Origin: CAZMVY01 sp964653435 | Lineage (GTDB): Bacteria > Planctomycetota > Phycisphaerae > UBA1845 > PWPN01 | Reading direction: 5' to 3' | Length of the DNA stretch: 26,280 bases | Assembly (NCBI GenBank): GCA_964653435.1 | Contig: CAZZFA010000083.1 | Span: 1 to 26,280 of the forward strand | In this document: piece after piece, positions 1-7,386 of the stretch | Layout: every line of letters starts with the position of its first letter | Position numbering within the stretch: the first letter of the stretch is position 1 | Position numbers and translations under genes: made by a program | The notes under the pieces: model-generated | Databases searched by the model: none | The model's input: only the letters and a program-made list of their open reading frames with translations | Told to the model about the DNA's origin: nothing

Positions 1-53
1 CCAGGAAACCCGCCGCCCCTCCTTCCGCCGCCACGGCCAAGCCCGCCGCACGA

Positions 54-1790
54 ATGCCCCACATCAGCCAGCTCAGGGGGCGACAGCTCGGCCGCATCCT
101 CATCAAGATGGGGAAGATCACCCGCACCCAGGCGGCCGAGGCCAAGGAAATCCAAGCCAAGAAAGGCGGCCCGATCGGCCAGATCCTCGTCGAACTCGGC
201 TACGTCGAGGAAAGCGACATCCAGTTGGCCCTCGCCGCCCAGGTCGGCATGGAGCCTGTCGACCTGAGCAAGATCGACATCCCGAACGAAGTCATCAGCC
301 TGATCCCCTCCCAGGTCGCTCATACGTACAAGATCATCCCCACCGACTGGCAGCCGGAAACCAAGCTCCTCTCCATCGCCCTGGCCAGCCCGGACAACTT
401 CCAGGCGACCGACGACCTGAAAACCCTGATGGGCTTCAACATCAAGCCCTTCATCAGCACCCCCGACCAGATCGAGGCCGCCCTGAACCGCTATTACCCG
501 GAGGACAAGGTCGAGACCATCAACGACCTGATCGACGAACTCGCCGGCGACGAGGACCTCGCCAAGCTCGAGGGCCGCGGCGAGAGCATCGATCTCGACG
601 AACTGAAGGAGGCGGCCGAGTCGAACCCCGTCAAGAAACTCCTCAACCTCGTCCTGCTCCAGGCCATCCGCGACAAGGCGTCCGATATTCACTTCGAGCC
701 CTTTGAGGACGAATTCAAGATGCGATACCGCATCGACGGCGTCCTCTACGAAATGGTCCCCCCGCCCCGGCACATCGCCATGGCCATCGCCTCGCGTATC
801 AAGGTCATGGCCAACCTCAACATCGCCGAGCGCCGCCTGCCGCAGGACGGCCGTATCGAGCTCATGGTCGGCGGCAACCCCGTCGACCTCCGCGTCGCCG
901 TGCTCCCCACCATGTTCGGCGAGAGCGTCGTCATGCGCGTGCTCGACCGGAGCAACGTCCGCCTCGACCTCGACCGCATCGGCCTGCGGGACGACGAACT
1001 CAACACAGTCCGCCAGCTCATCCACAAACCCAACGGGATCATCATCTGTACCGGCCCCACCGGATCGGGAAAGACGACAACGCTGTATTCGGCCCTCAAC
1101 GAACTCAACACGATCGACACGAAGATCCTCACGAGCGAGGACCCCGTCGAGTATGACATCGATGGTCTGGTCCAGTGCCAGATCAACCCGGAGATCGGCT
1201 TGACCTTCGCCCGATGCCTCCGTTCGTTCCTGCGCCAGGACCCCGACATCATCCTCGTCGGCGAAATCCGCGACCTCGAAACGGCCCAGATCGCCGTACA
1301 GGCATCCTTGACCGGACACCTGGTACTTACGACGCTTCATACGAACGATGCTCCGTCGGCCGTTGCCCGGCTCATGGACCTCGGGCTGGAGCCTTTCCTC
1401 ATTACCGCCACGCTCGAGGCCGTCATCGGGCAGCGTCTCGTGCGGAGAATCTGTGAAAACTGCAAAGAGGAGTTCCATCCGACCGAAGAAATGCTGATGG
1501 AGCTTGACCTCCGCCCCGAGGATGTCGCGGGCAAGCCGTTCTTCTACGGCAAGGGCTGCGACTACTGCAACAACACGGGCTATCGGGGGCGGCTGGGGAT
1601 TTTTGAGGTGATGGTGCTCGACGACGACATCCGCGACCTGATCATGCAACGAGCCTCGTCGAATATCCTCCGGGCGGCGGCCCGCAAGCGGGGCATGCGG
1701 ACCCTGCGGGAATCCGGCCTGCTCGCAATCACGGAGGGTATCACGACGATCGAGGAAGTCGTCAAGGAGACCATCACGGAAGAGAGTTAG
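54..1790 (+). CDS. GspE/PilB-family type IV pilus or type II secretion assembly ATPase
   Basis: This is the hexameric cytoplasmic ATPase that powers pilin or pseudopilin polymerisation. Residues about 8-160 form a GspE/MshEN-type N-terminal domain. The ATPase domain carries Walker A GPTGSGKT at 334-341, the Asp-box region around 360-370, a Walker B-type ILVGEIRD around 400-407 and LTTLHTNDA after it. A zinc-binding tetracysteine is present at C467/C470 and C502/C505, as in PilB/GspE. At 578 aa the length is normal for the family. The frame stays open upstream to base 3 of the window with an Ala/Pro-rich reading, and no Shine-Dalgarno precedes the ATG, so the true start could lie outside the window. 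The next gene in the pathway, gspF, is 853 bases downstream beyond a repeat array. PilB and GspE cannot be told apart from sequence alone; PilT is unlikely because the long N-terminal domain is present. Confidence 0.95.
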   Translation: MPHISQLRGRQLGRILIKMGKITRTQAAEAKEIQAKKGGPIGQILVELGYVEESDIQLALAAQVGMEPVDLSKIDIPNEVISLIPSQVAHTYKIIPTDWQPETKLLSIALASPDNFQATDDLKTLMGFNIKPFISTPDQIEAALNRYYPEDKVETINDLIDELAGDEDLAKLEGRGESIDLDELKEAAESNPVKKLLNLVLLQAIRDKASDIHFEPFEDEFKMRYRIDGVLYEMVPPPRHIAMAIASRIKVMANLNIAERRLPQDGRIELMVGGNPVDLRVAVLPTMFGESVVMRVLDRSNVRLDLDRIGLRDDELNTVRQLIHKPNGIIICTGPTGSGKTTTLYSALNELNTIDTKILTSEDPVEYDIDGLVQCQINPEIGLTFARCLRSFLRQDPDIILVGEIRDLETAQIAVQASLTGHLVLTTLHTNDAPSAVARLMDLGLEPFLITATLEAVIGQRLVRRICENCKEEFHPTEEMLMELDLRPEDVAGKPFFYGKGCDYCNNTGYRGRLGIFEVMVLDDDIRDLIMQRASSNILRAAARKRGMRTLRESGLLAITEGITTIEEVVKETITEES

Positions 1791-1835
1791 TCGTCGCTTG
1801 CCATGGCGGCATGCGACCGTAGGGCCCAACAGAAC

Positions 1836-2600
1836 GCGAAGCGCAAGCGAGCGCCCCGCGACGCAGCGACAAAGGGCCTCCCTGTCGCTCAGGCGACGTC
1901 GTGTATGTCGCGAAGCGCAAGCGAGCGCCCCGCGACGCAGTGACAAAGGGCCTCCCTGTCGCTCAGGCGACGTCCTGTATGTCGCGAAGCGCAAGCGAGC
2001 GCCCCGCGACGCAGTGACAAAGGGCCTCCCTGTCGCTCAGGCGACGTCGTGTATGTCGCGAAGCGCAAGCGAGCGCCCCGCGACGCAGCGACAAAGGGCC
2101 TCCCTGTCGCTCAGGCGACGTCGTGTATGTCGCGAAGCGCAAGCGAGCGCCCCGCGACGCAGTGACAAAGGGCCTCCCTGTCGCTCAGGCGACGTCCTGT
2201 ATGTCGCGAAGCGCAAGCGAGCGCCCCGCGACGCAGTGACAAAGGGCCTCCCNNNNNNNNNNNNNNNNNNNNNNNNNNNNNNNNNNNNNNNNNNNNNNNN
2301 NNNNNNNNNNNNNNNNNNNNNNNNNNNNNNNNNNNNNNNNNNNNNNNNNNNNAGCGAGCGCCCCGCGACGCAGTGACAAAGGGCCTCCCTGTCGCTCAGG
2401 CGACGTCGTGTATGTCGCGAAGCGCAAGCGAGCGCCCCGCGACGCAGCGACAAAGGGCCTCCCTGTCGCTCAGGCGACGTCGTGTATGTCGCGAAGCGCA
2501 AGCGAGCGCCCCGCGACGCAGTGACAAAGGGCCTCCCTGTCGCTCAGGCGACGTCCTGTATGTCGCGAAGCGCAAGCGAGCGCCCCGCGACGCAGTGACA
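1836..2600. repeat. Array of 74-bp tandem repeats with a 222-bp higher-order period
   Basis: Units begin at 1836, 1910, 1984, 2058, 2132 and 2206, then after an assembly gap at 2417, 2491 and 2565, always 74 bp apart; the last unit ends near 2600. Units differ at two sites: GCAGCGAC versus GCAGTGAC, and ACGTCGTG versus ACGTCCTG. The variants follow the order A (C,G), B (T,C), C (T,G), repeated, so the real duplication unit is 222 bp. Each unit can form either of two overlapping hairpins: AGCGACA/TGTCGCT (unit positions 30-36 with 48-54; a G-T pair in the T variants) or GTCGC-TCAG-GCGAC (49-62). The units are directly adjacent with no spacers. Open frames through the array on both strands are arginine-rich artefacts. 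It fills the gspE-gspF gap and may affect read-through to gspF; that role is inference. Confidence 0.93.
2253..2352. other. Assembly gap of exactly 100 N inside the tandem array
   Basis: The run of 100 N has the length of a standard scaffold placeholder, so the true missing length is unknown. The 37 bases before the gap (2216-2252) are identical to the 37 bases after it (2353-2389), and both flanks are in the same phase of the three-unit pattern (type C). The sequence therefore either closes by overlap or lacks a whole number of 222-bp blocks minus 37 bases. Confidence 0.97.
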
Positions 2601-2643
2601 GAGCCACGGGCTAACGGAACAACGGGTTACGCGGAGCATAGCC

Positions 2644-3918
2644 ATGCCCAAATTCCAATACGAAGCCATGAACCAGGCCGGGCAGGAGATCCGGGACGAA
2701 GTCGAGGCGAACTCCACCGAGGAGGCCCTCTCGAAGATTCGCAGCCTGGGCTACTTCCCGACCAAGATTCGCCAGAAGGGCGGCAAGAAGGCCCCCGCCA
2801 AGGGCGCCGACGGCAAGGCGGCCGGCGGCAAGAAAAAGAGCCAGAGCGCCGGCGGGTTCGGAAGGGTCTCCATCAAACAGGTCACGCAGTTCACCCGCCA
2901 GCTCTCCACGCTGCAGGACGCCGGCCTGCCGATCCTCCGCAGTCTCCGCATCCTCGAGCAGCAGCAGAAGCCCGGCATGCTGCGGGTCATCATCCGCAAC
3001 GTCGCCGACGACGTCGAGGGCGGCGCCACCCTCTCCGAGGCCATGTCCAGGCAGCCGAAGGCCTTTGACCGCCTCTACTGCAACATGGTCGCCGCCGGCG
3101 AGACGGGCGGCGTGCTCGACGTGATCCTGCAACGCCTCGCCGACTTCATGGAAAAGGCCCAGCGGCTCAAACGCAAGGTCATCGGTGCGATGATCTACCC
3201 GATCGTCGTCATCAGCTTCGCCGTCCTGATCGTCAGCGGCATCATGATCGTCGTCGTGCCCAAGTTCAGGGAGATCTTCAAGGACTTCGGGGCCCAACTG
3301 CCCGTCATAACCGTGCTCCTGATGAACATCTCCGAATGGTTTGTTCACGGCTCGCCGCCCGGCTGGGTCGTCATCTTCATCAGCCCCGCCGTGCTCTTCC
3401 TGTTCGTCAAGCTCCTCAAGAAGTCCCAGGGCGGCCGCTACGCCATCGACGTCGCCAAACTCAAGATCCCCATCATGGGGAACATCCTCGCGAAGACGGC
3501 CGTCGCCCGCTTCACGCGAACCCTCGGCACGCTCATCAGCGCGGGCGTGCCGATCCTCGAGGCCCTCACCATCGCCAAGGACACCTGCGGCAACGAGGTG
3601 TATGCCCGCGCCCTCGCCGGCGTACACGATTCGATCCGCGAGGGCGAGAGCTTCGCCAACCCGCTCCGCGCCGCCCGCGTCTGCGACTCGATCGTCGTGA
3701 ACATGATTGACGTCGGCGAGGAGACCGGCGATCTCGACAAGATGCTCATGAAGATCGCCGACAACTACGATGAGGAGGTCGAGACGCTCGTGGCCGGCCT
3801 CGTGAGCCTGCTCGAACCGGTCATGGTCGTCGTGCTCGGCGGCATCGTCGGCTTCATCGTCATCGCGTTGTTCATGCCGCTGGTGACGCTGATCAACTCG
3901 GTGTCGGGCGGCGCGTAG
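2644..3918 (+). CDS. GspF/PilC-family inner-membrane platform protein
   Basis: This polytopic inner-membrane protein couples the assembly ATPase to pilin extraction from the membrane. The 424-aa product has the family layout. There is a short N-terminal region beginning MPKFQYEAMN and a Lys/Gly/Ala-rich cytoplasmic linker at about 43-75. Two T2SSF domains follow, each starting with the FTRQL/FTRTL signature (about 80-200 and 285-405). Hydrophobic segments lie at about 180-205, 235-260 and 370-400. The ATG is preceded by GGAG at 2633-2636 with 7-nt spacing, which supports this start. The gene lies downstream of the 74-bp array and upstream of a prepilin gene, so it completes an ATPase-platform-prepilin cluster. 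The linker looks longer and more basic than I expect for the family. Confidence 0.95.
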   Translation: MPKFQYEAMNQAGQEIRDEVEANSTEEALSKIRSLGYFPTKIRQKGGKKAPAKGADGKAAGGKKKSQSAGGFGRVSIKQVTQFTRQLSTLQDAGLPILRSLRILEQQQKPGMLRVIIRNVADDVEGGATLSEAMSRQPKAFDRLYCNMVAAGETGGVLDVILQRLADFMEKAQRLKRKVIGAMIYPIVVISFAVLIVSGIMIVVVPKFREIFKDFGAQLPVITVLLMNISEWFVHGSPPGWVVIFISPAVLFLFVKLLKKSQGGRYAIDVAKLKIPIMGNILAKTAVARFTRTLGTLISAGVPILEALTIAKDTCGNEVYARALAGVHDSIREGESFANPLRAARVCDSIVVNMIDVGEETGDLDKMLMKIADNYDEEVETLVAGLVSLLEPVMVVVLGGIVGFIVIALFMPLVTLINSVSGGA

Positions 3919-4098
3919 CCGGAAGGCGGGTCTGGGGGGCCGGCGCCCGGCGCCGCTCCCGGGAACCGGCCGGGAGGCCGGGTCGGCGGATCGGGGAATG
4001 CGAAGCGACAGGCAGCATCCGGTACGCGATCGTGAAAAGGTCGCGTGGGAGTGCAAGGCCCCGGCGCGGTGCGGAACGCACCACCCGGCGCTGAGCGA

Positions 4099-4128
4099 TT
4101 AGCATTCCGGCTTGTTGCCGGATAAGAT
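4099..4128 (+). promoter_or_regulatory. Weak candidate promoter for the prepilin-like gene
   Basis: TTAGCA (4099-4104) and TAAGAT (4123-4128) are separated by 18 nt, and each matches four of six consensus bases. It lies in a 280-nt gap (3919-4198) that otherwise holds GC-rich inverted repeats after gspF, for example GGCGCC-C-GGCGCC at 3942-3954. The predicted leader would be about 65 nt. The gene could equally be transcribed from upstream. Confidence 0.3.
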
Positions 4129-4198
4129 ACGAAAGGGAACCGCGCGCGGCGCGGCCCGCGAAACGTGGCCTTATACCATACGTGATTGGAGAGTCGCC

Positions 4199-5152
4199 AT
4201 GACCCGGACAAGACGTCGAGATGCGAGCGGCTTCACGCTCGTCGAACTGCTGACGGTGATCAGCATCATCGCCTTGCTGATCAGTATCCTCCTCCCGTCG
4301 CTCGCCCAGGCGCGGGCCCAGGCCAAGAAGGTCAAGGTCCAGACCCAGATCGACGCCATCGCCAAGGGCCTAGAAATGTTCCGAAACGACCACCGGGATC
4401 AGTACCCGGCGTCGGACTACGGCTACGATCCCCTGCGAAACCTCCCGAACCAGACGTCGAAGAACCAGCTAAGCGGCGCCCATTGGCTGGCTCGGGCGAT
4501 GGTCGGGCCCGATATGCGGGGCATCGACGTTGAGGCGAAGGCGTCCGTACCGCAACCCAGCGACAGTCCGATCCTGGACTACCAAGCCGCCACGCCGTCA
4601 AACCCGGCATACAATTCGATGGAGCGTAGCGGAACGTACATCCAACTTGAGACGGCACCTGCCATCCGCGACAATGATCCCGATAAGGCACCGAATGTGA
4701 CTTTGTCGCCGGCCACCGGTCGGCTCATCCTTCTTGACGGTTATGGCTTCCCGATTCTCTATTATCGTGCGGACCCAGGTGCCGGCGATATCGCCTTCGT
4801 CAGGAGCCGAAAGGGTGGCGGCAACCCCGGCGTCTACTGCCGAGAAGATAACGCCGATTTCACAGGCACCGACTCGACCGACGGCTGGATCCTCAAGCCG
4901 GGCAAGCAGCATAAACTCAAGGTTTTCGACCTTCGTGCCACCGGCGACTGCGCGCACGACGGATGTAATTGGCCGCAGTCCGACACGTTCAACAGCTATT
5001 TCTTCAATCCGGACGTCTTCACAGCCACGCAGAGCGGCGGCCACGGTACCATCAAGCCCTACAACGCAGATTCGTTCATCCTGCTCTCGCCCGGTGCGGA
5101 CGGGATCTACGGCACCCGCGACGATGTGAAGAACTTCAAGGTCACCCAGTAG
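4199..5152 (+). CDS. Prepilin-like secreted protein (type II secretion/type IV pilus pseudopilin)
   Basis: The 317-aa product starts with a class III prepilin signal. A short basic leader ends at G11, cleavage would fall before F12, and the mature N-terminus FTLVELL carries the glutamate at position 5 (E16). A hydrophobic helix runs to about residue 35. The rest is a large extracytoplasmic domain with no motif I recognise beyond an Asp/Gly-rich segment near the end (SPGADGIYGTRDD), which resembles the calcium-binding loop region of GspG-type pseudopilins. I chose the ATG at 4199 because GGAG at 4188-4191 sits 7 nt upstream; starting at 4112 would put a non-leader extension before the signal. 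It follows gspF and is a likely substrate of that machinery. The length is about twice that of a major pilin, so a minor pseudopilin or surface protein is likelier. Confidence 0.85.
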   Translation: MTRTRRRDASGFTLVELLTVISIIALLISILLPSLAQARAQAKKVKVQTQIDAIAKGLEMFRNDHRDQYPASDYGYDPLRNLPNQTSKNQLSGAHWLARAMVGPDMRGIDVEAKASVPQPSDSPILDYQAATPSNPAYNSMERSGTYIQLETAPAIRDNDPDKAPNVTLSPATGRLILLDGYGFPILYYRADPGAGDIAFVRSRKGGGNPGVYCREDNADFTGTDSTDGWILKPGKQHKLKVFDLRATGDCAHDGCNWPQSDTFNSYFFNPDVFTATQSGGHGTIKPYNADSFILLSPGADGIYGTRDDVKNFKVTQ

Positions 5153-5188
5153 CCCCAGGCCTCCGGCAGGTGTCGCATCAACAAACCC

Positions 5189-5226
5189 GGCGGCGGGACC
5201 TCGGACTTGACCGCAGGCCCGCCGCC
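5189..5226. terminator. Bidirectional terminator-like hairpin between convergent genes
   Basis: GGCGGCGGG (5189-5197) pairs perfectly with CCCGCCGCC (5218-5226) around a 20-nt loop. T-rich sequence follows on the plus strand (CTTGTTT), and a T-rich stretch also follows when read on the minus strand (GGGTTTGTTG). It lies 36 bases after the prepilin stop and 49 bases after the stop of the converging gene, where a shared terminator is expected. Confidence 0.6.
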
Positions 5227-5275
5227 GCTTGTTTCCGCAGAAATCCCGCCCGCCCACGCGAGCGGGCGGACCGGC

Positions 5276-5518
5276 TCACCCGTTGCATCCGGCCTTGGGC
5301 GAGCGATTCGGCCCGTTGAAACACGCCTGGAACATGCCGAAGTCCCCCAGGTCCACGTCGTTGTCGCCGTCGAAATCCGCGTCTCGACAATTCCCGGCCT
5401 TCGGCAAGCGGTTCGGCCCGTTGAAACACGCCTGGAAGTGCCCGAAGTCGGCCAGGTCCACATCCCCGTCGAAATCAAAGTCCGCCCGGTCCTGCACGAA
5501 CAGCTCCACGTCGTCGTA
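5276..5518 (-). repeat. EF-hand cassette, copy 1 of a 243-bp near-identical pair
   Basis: This stretch matches 7144-7386 with three mismatches that I can count (about 98.8% identity). Identity begins exactly at the shared TGA stop codon and ends at a codon boundary (Tyr 260 here, Tyr 265 in copy 2). DNA on either side is clearly more divergent, including the adjoining homologous coding region. Confidence 0.93.
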
Positions 5519-6295
5519 GTACGTGTTCTGGTACGTGTTCGCGACGTAGTCCTCCTCCATCAGGGACGGATCAGCGCCGATCCGGATGTTCCCCGGCGGC
5601 CAGACGATGTCCCACACCGGCTGACGCTGCCCCTCGCCGGCCTTCTGGCCGTCGATGAAGAACTCCACATCGCCCACGGCCCCGGTATACGGGTGAACCA
5701 CGATCTCAAAGTGCCGCCATCCGTAACTCCGCGGAATGGCCGAAACGTGCCAGCCGTCGGCGGCCGTCTTCCACGAATAGTACAACCAGTTCTCATCCGG
5801 ATTCGTCCAATGCGCGTGGATGCCGAGGCAGTAATGGTCCGTGTCCACCACGTCGAGCATCGTGATCCAACCCTGCACCTGAAAATGTACAAACGGAACC
5901 TGCGTCCGATCCGTCCGATACAGCAGATCGAGGTACCAGACGCTGTAGCGAACGCCCCTGTCCTCCGGCAGCGGCGGCGGTTGCCTCAGCTCCCAGCCCA
6001 GCCACGCCTGGCTGTGCTCATACTGCCGCGCCGACGTGCACGGGCACTCCGGCCCCGTCTCCCCGCGCGGATCGCACCCGGGAGGATTCACGCAATCCGC
6101 CGAGTGGTTCCACTCGTGCGGCCAGGTCTCGAACTTGGTCGGCCCGAACTGGCACCCCAGCGGTGTGGCCGTGCATTGGTACGTCATCCACGGCGCGCCG
6201 AACGTCTGGAAGTCGTCATAGAAGACGCGTTCGGCCCGCACCGTCCCGCCGGCAACCGCCAGCACCATACTCGCGACTGCGTACGTGCACCGCAT
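5276..6295 (-). CDS. Secreted protein with C-terminal tandem EF-hand/dockerin-like repeats
   Basis: The 339-aa product has an N-terminal signal peptide ending around VRA-ERV and a Trp/Tyr-rich globular region. A jelly-roll-like stretch around residues 210-240 reads FEIVVHPYTGAVGDVEFF. The C-terminus (about 270-339) holds two calcium-loop repeats, DFDFDGDVDLADF and DADFDGDNDVDLGDF. Each is followed by FQACFNGPNR and a second cysteine 12-13 residues on, suggesting a disulfide clamp in each repeat. The ATG at 6295 has AGGAGG (6302-6307) 6 nt upstream; a TTG at 6301 would leave no spacing. The gene at 7144-8178 encodes a paralogue, and the two share an almost identical C-terminal cassette. Such repeats are common at the ends of secreted planctomycete proteins (family knowledge). 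Binding or anchoring by this module is inference, and the enzymatic role of the N-terminal region, if any, is unknown. Confidence 0.88.
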   Translation of the reverse strand: MRCTYAVASMVLAVAGGTVRAERVFYDDFQTFGAPWMTYQCTATPLGCQFGPTKFETWPHEWNHSADCVNPPGCDPRGETGPECPCTSARQYEHSQAWLGWELRQPPPLPEDRGVRYSVWYLDLLYRTDRTQVPFVHFQVQGWITMLDVVDTDHYCLGIHAHWTNPDENWLYYSWKTAADGWHVSAIPRSYGWRHFEIVVHPYTGAVGDVEFFIDGQKAGEGQRQPVWDIVWPPGNIRIGADPSLMEEDYVANTYQNTYYDDVELFVQDRADFDFDGDVDLADFGHFQACFNGPNRLPKAGNCRDADFDGDNDVDLGDFGMFQACFNGPNRSPKAGCNG

Positions 6296-6369
6296 GAGCA
6301 ACCTCCTCGTTAGAGTCTTCCGTCGCAGCTCTTGCGCGCCTGTGTCGCGCTGCGGCGGTAACGCTACCC

Positions 6370-6403
6370 GTCATTCTGAGGAACGCAGCGACGAAGAATC
6401 CGG
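6370..6403 (+). repeat. Short interspersed palindromic element (GTCATTCTGAG...GAAGAATCC type)
   Basis: The element starts GTCATTCTGAG and ends GAAGAATCCGG, with an imperfect hairpin between. Related copies occur at 6709-6745, in inverse orientation at 6800-6832, and as a variant at 26244-26271. This motif is a common intergenic repeat in many uncultured bacteria (general knowledge). It lies upstream of the gene that starts at 6295. Confidence 0.7.
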
Positions 6404-6708
6404 CGGATTGGCGCAGACAAGCCGACAGCTTCGCTTCGCTCCGCATGCTGGGGACTGGCGCACCCGTGTTCGGTTGCGGCCGAAGGCCCCCTTGTGGGAC
6501 GGACGTCCCGCCCGTCTGTTCTCGGAAAGGACCGCCTGACGCTTCGGCAAAATCGAACCGCCCCAACGGGCGGAGCTGTGTCGAGCCCCTTTCGGTGCGA
6601 GAGTTTCGTTCGTCTCGGGCCGCGCAGCGGCGACCGACGTCAGCCCCCCAGCGCGGGCGTGGCCCGCAGCCCGACATGGCGGCGCCGGACGCACGTAGCC
6701 TGCGTCGC

Positions 6709-6745
6709 GTCATTCTGAGGCCCCCTTGGGGGCCGAAGAATCCGG
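6709..6745 (+). repeat. Short interspersed palindromic element with a perfect inner hairpin
   Basis: GTCATTCTGAG (6709-6719) and GAAGAATCCGG (6735-6745) flank the palindrome GGCCCCC-TT-GGGGGCC (6719-6734). It is a second copy of the element at 6370-6403, and both are followed by related sequence running into TTGGCGCAG or TTTGCGCAG. Confidence 0.7.
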
Positions 6746-6799
6746 CGTCCAATTTGCGCAGATCCTTGCACGCGCAAAGCCCTCGCAAAGCTCAGGCCC

Positions 6800-6832
6800 G
6801 ATTCTTCGGTCGCCCCGCTCCCTCAGGATGAC
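6800..6832 (-). repeat. Inverse-oriented copy of the interspersed palindromic element
   Basis: It reads GATTCTTCGG to CTCAGGATGAC on the plus strand, which is the reverse complement form of the GTCATTCTGAG element. With the copy at 6709-6745 it forms a larger inverted pair of about 125 bp. Confidence 0.65.
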
Positions 6833-7143
6833 GCACCGGGCCTGGCCCGGAATTCGCCGCCCGCCGACAAGAACCCGGGCGATAACAGTGTAGGGGCGAC
6901 CGAGCCTTTGCGCTACCGCTCGCCGCACGCGAAACTCTCTTGCCGAAAACGCCGGTAGCCGGCGGCGCGAGCACCTCGTTACCCCTACCCGCCCAACGAT
7001 AAGCCCGAGAGGGGCGAGACAGTGTCTGTCGCCCCGCCTCCGAAATCCTCGCACGCGACGCAGATCGCAAGGGAAAACGATACGGCCTCGCGCCGCGATC
7101 GCCCCCGTCAACGTCCCGAAGGCGCCCCTGCCAGGAAACGCCA

Positions 7144-7386
7144 TCACCCGTTGCATCCGGCCTTGGGCGGGCGATTCGGCCCGTTGAAACACGCCTGGAA
7201 TATGCCGAAGTCCCCCAGGTCCACGTCGTTGTCGCCGTCGAAATCCGCGTCTCGACAATTCCCGGCCTTCGGCAAGCGGTTCGGCCCGTTGAAACACGCC
7301 TGGAAGTGCCCGAAGTCGGCCAGGTCCACATCCCCGTCGAAATCAAAGTCCGCCCGGTCCTGCACGGACAGCTCCACGTCGTCGTA
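7144..7386 (-). repeat. EF-hand cassette, copy 2 of a 243-bp near-identical pair
   Basis: This is the partner of 5276-5518 at an offset of 1868 bases. It encodes Tyr 265 to the stop of its gene, with two internal sub-repeats that both contain the GGCCCGTTGAAACACGCC string on the plus strand. Confidence 0.93.

Larger units (their letters stand above)
6296..7143. other. Gene-poor spacer between the two EF-hand paralogues
   Basis: No convincing gene is present. Open frames here read through GC-rich repeat sequence on both strands, lack good ribosome sites and have low-complexity Arg/Pro/Ala products. The spacer holds three GTCATTCTGAG-type elements, GC-rich sequence such as GGGACGGACGTCCCGCCCG, and a GTAGGGG/CCCCTAC inverted pair at 6890-6896 and 6982-6988. 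I see no clear promoter for the gene starting at 6295. Confidence 0.6.

Noticed and set aside
1836..2600. Possible CRISPR array
   Set aside because: The units are 74 bp and directly adjacent, with no unique spacers, and there are no cas genes nearby.
1798..3068. Arginine- and serine-rich open frames on both strands through the 74-bp array
   Set aside because: They follow the DNA repeat in every frame, change reading with each 74-bp unit, run through the N gap and have no ribosome sites.
2611..4056. 481-residue minus-strand frame rich in Asp, Glu and His
   Set aside because: It lies antisense to the clearly identified gspF gene and is a codon-bias shadow of it.
5207..6313. 368-residue plus-strand frame
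   Set aside because: Antisense shadow of the EF-hand protein gene, with no signal peptide, motif or ribosome site.
6216..6831. Frames of 100-190 residues on both strands in the spacer between the paralogues
   Set aside because: They read through interspersed repeats and GC-rich DNA with low-complexity products, and no start has a good ribosome site.
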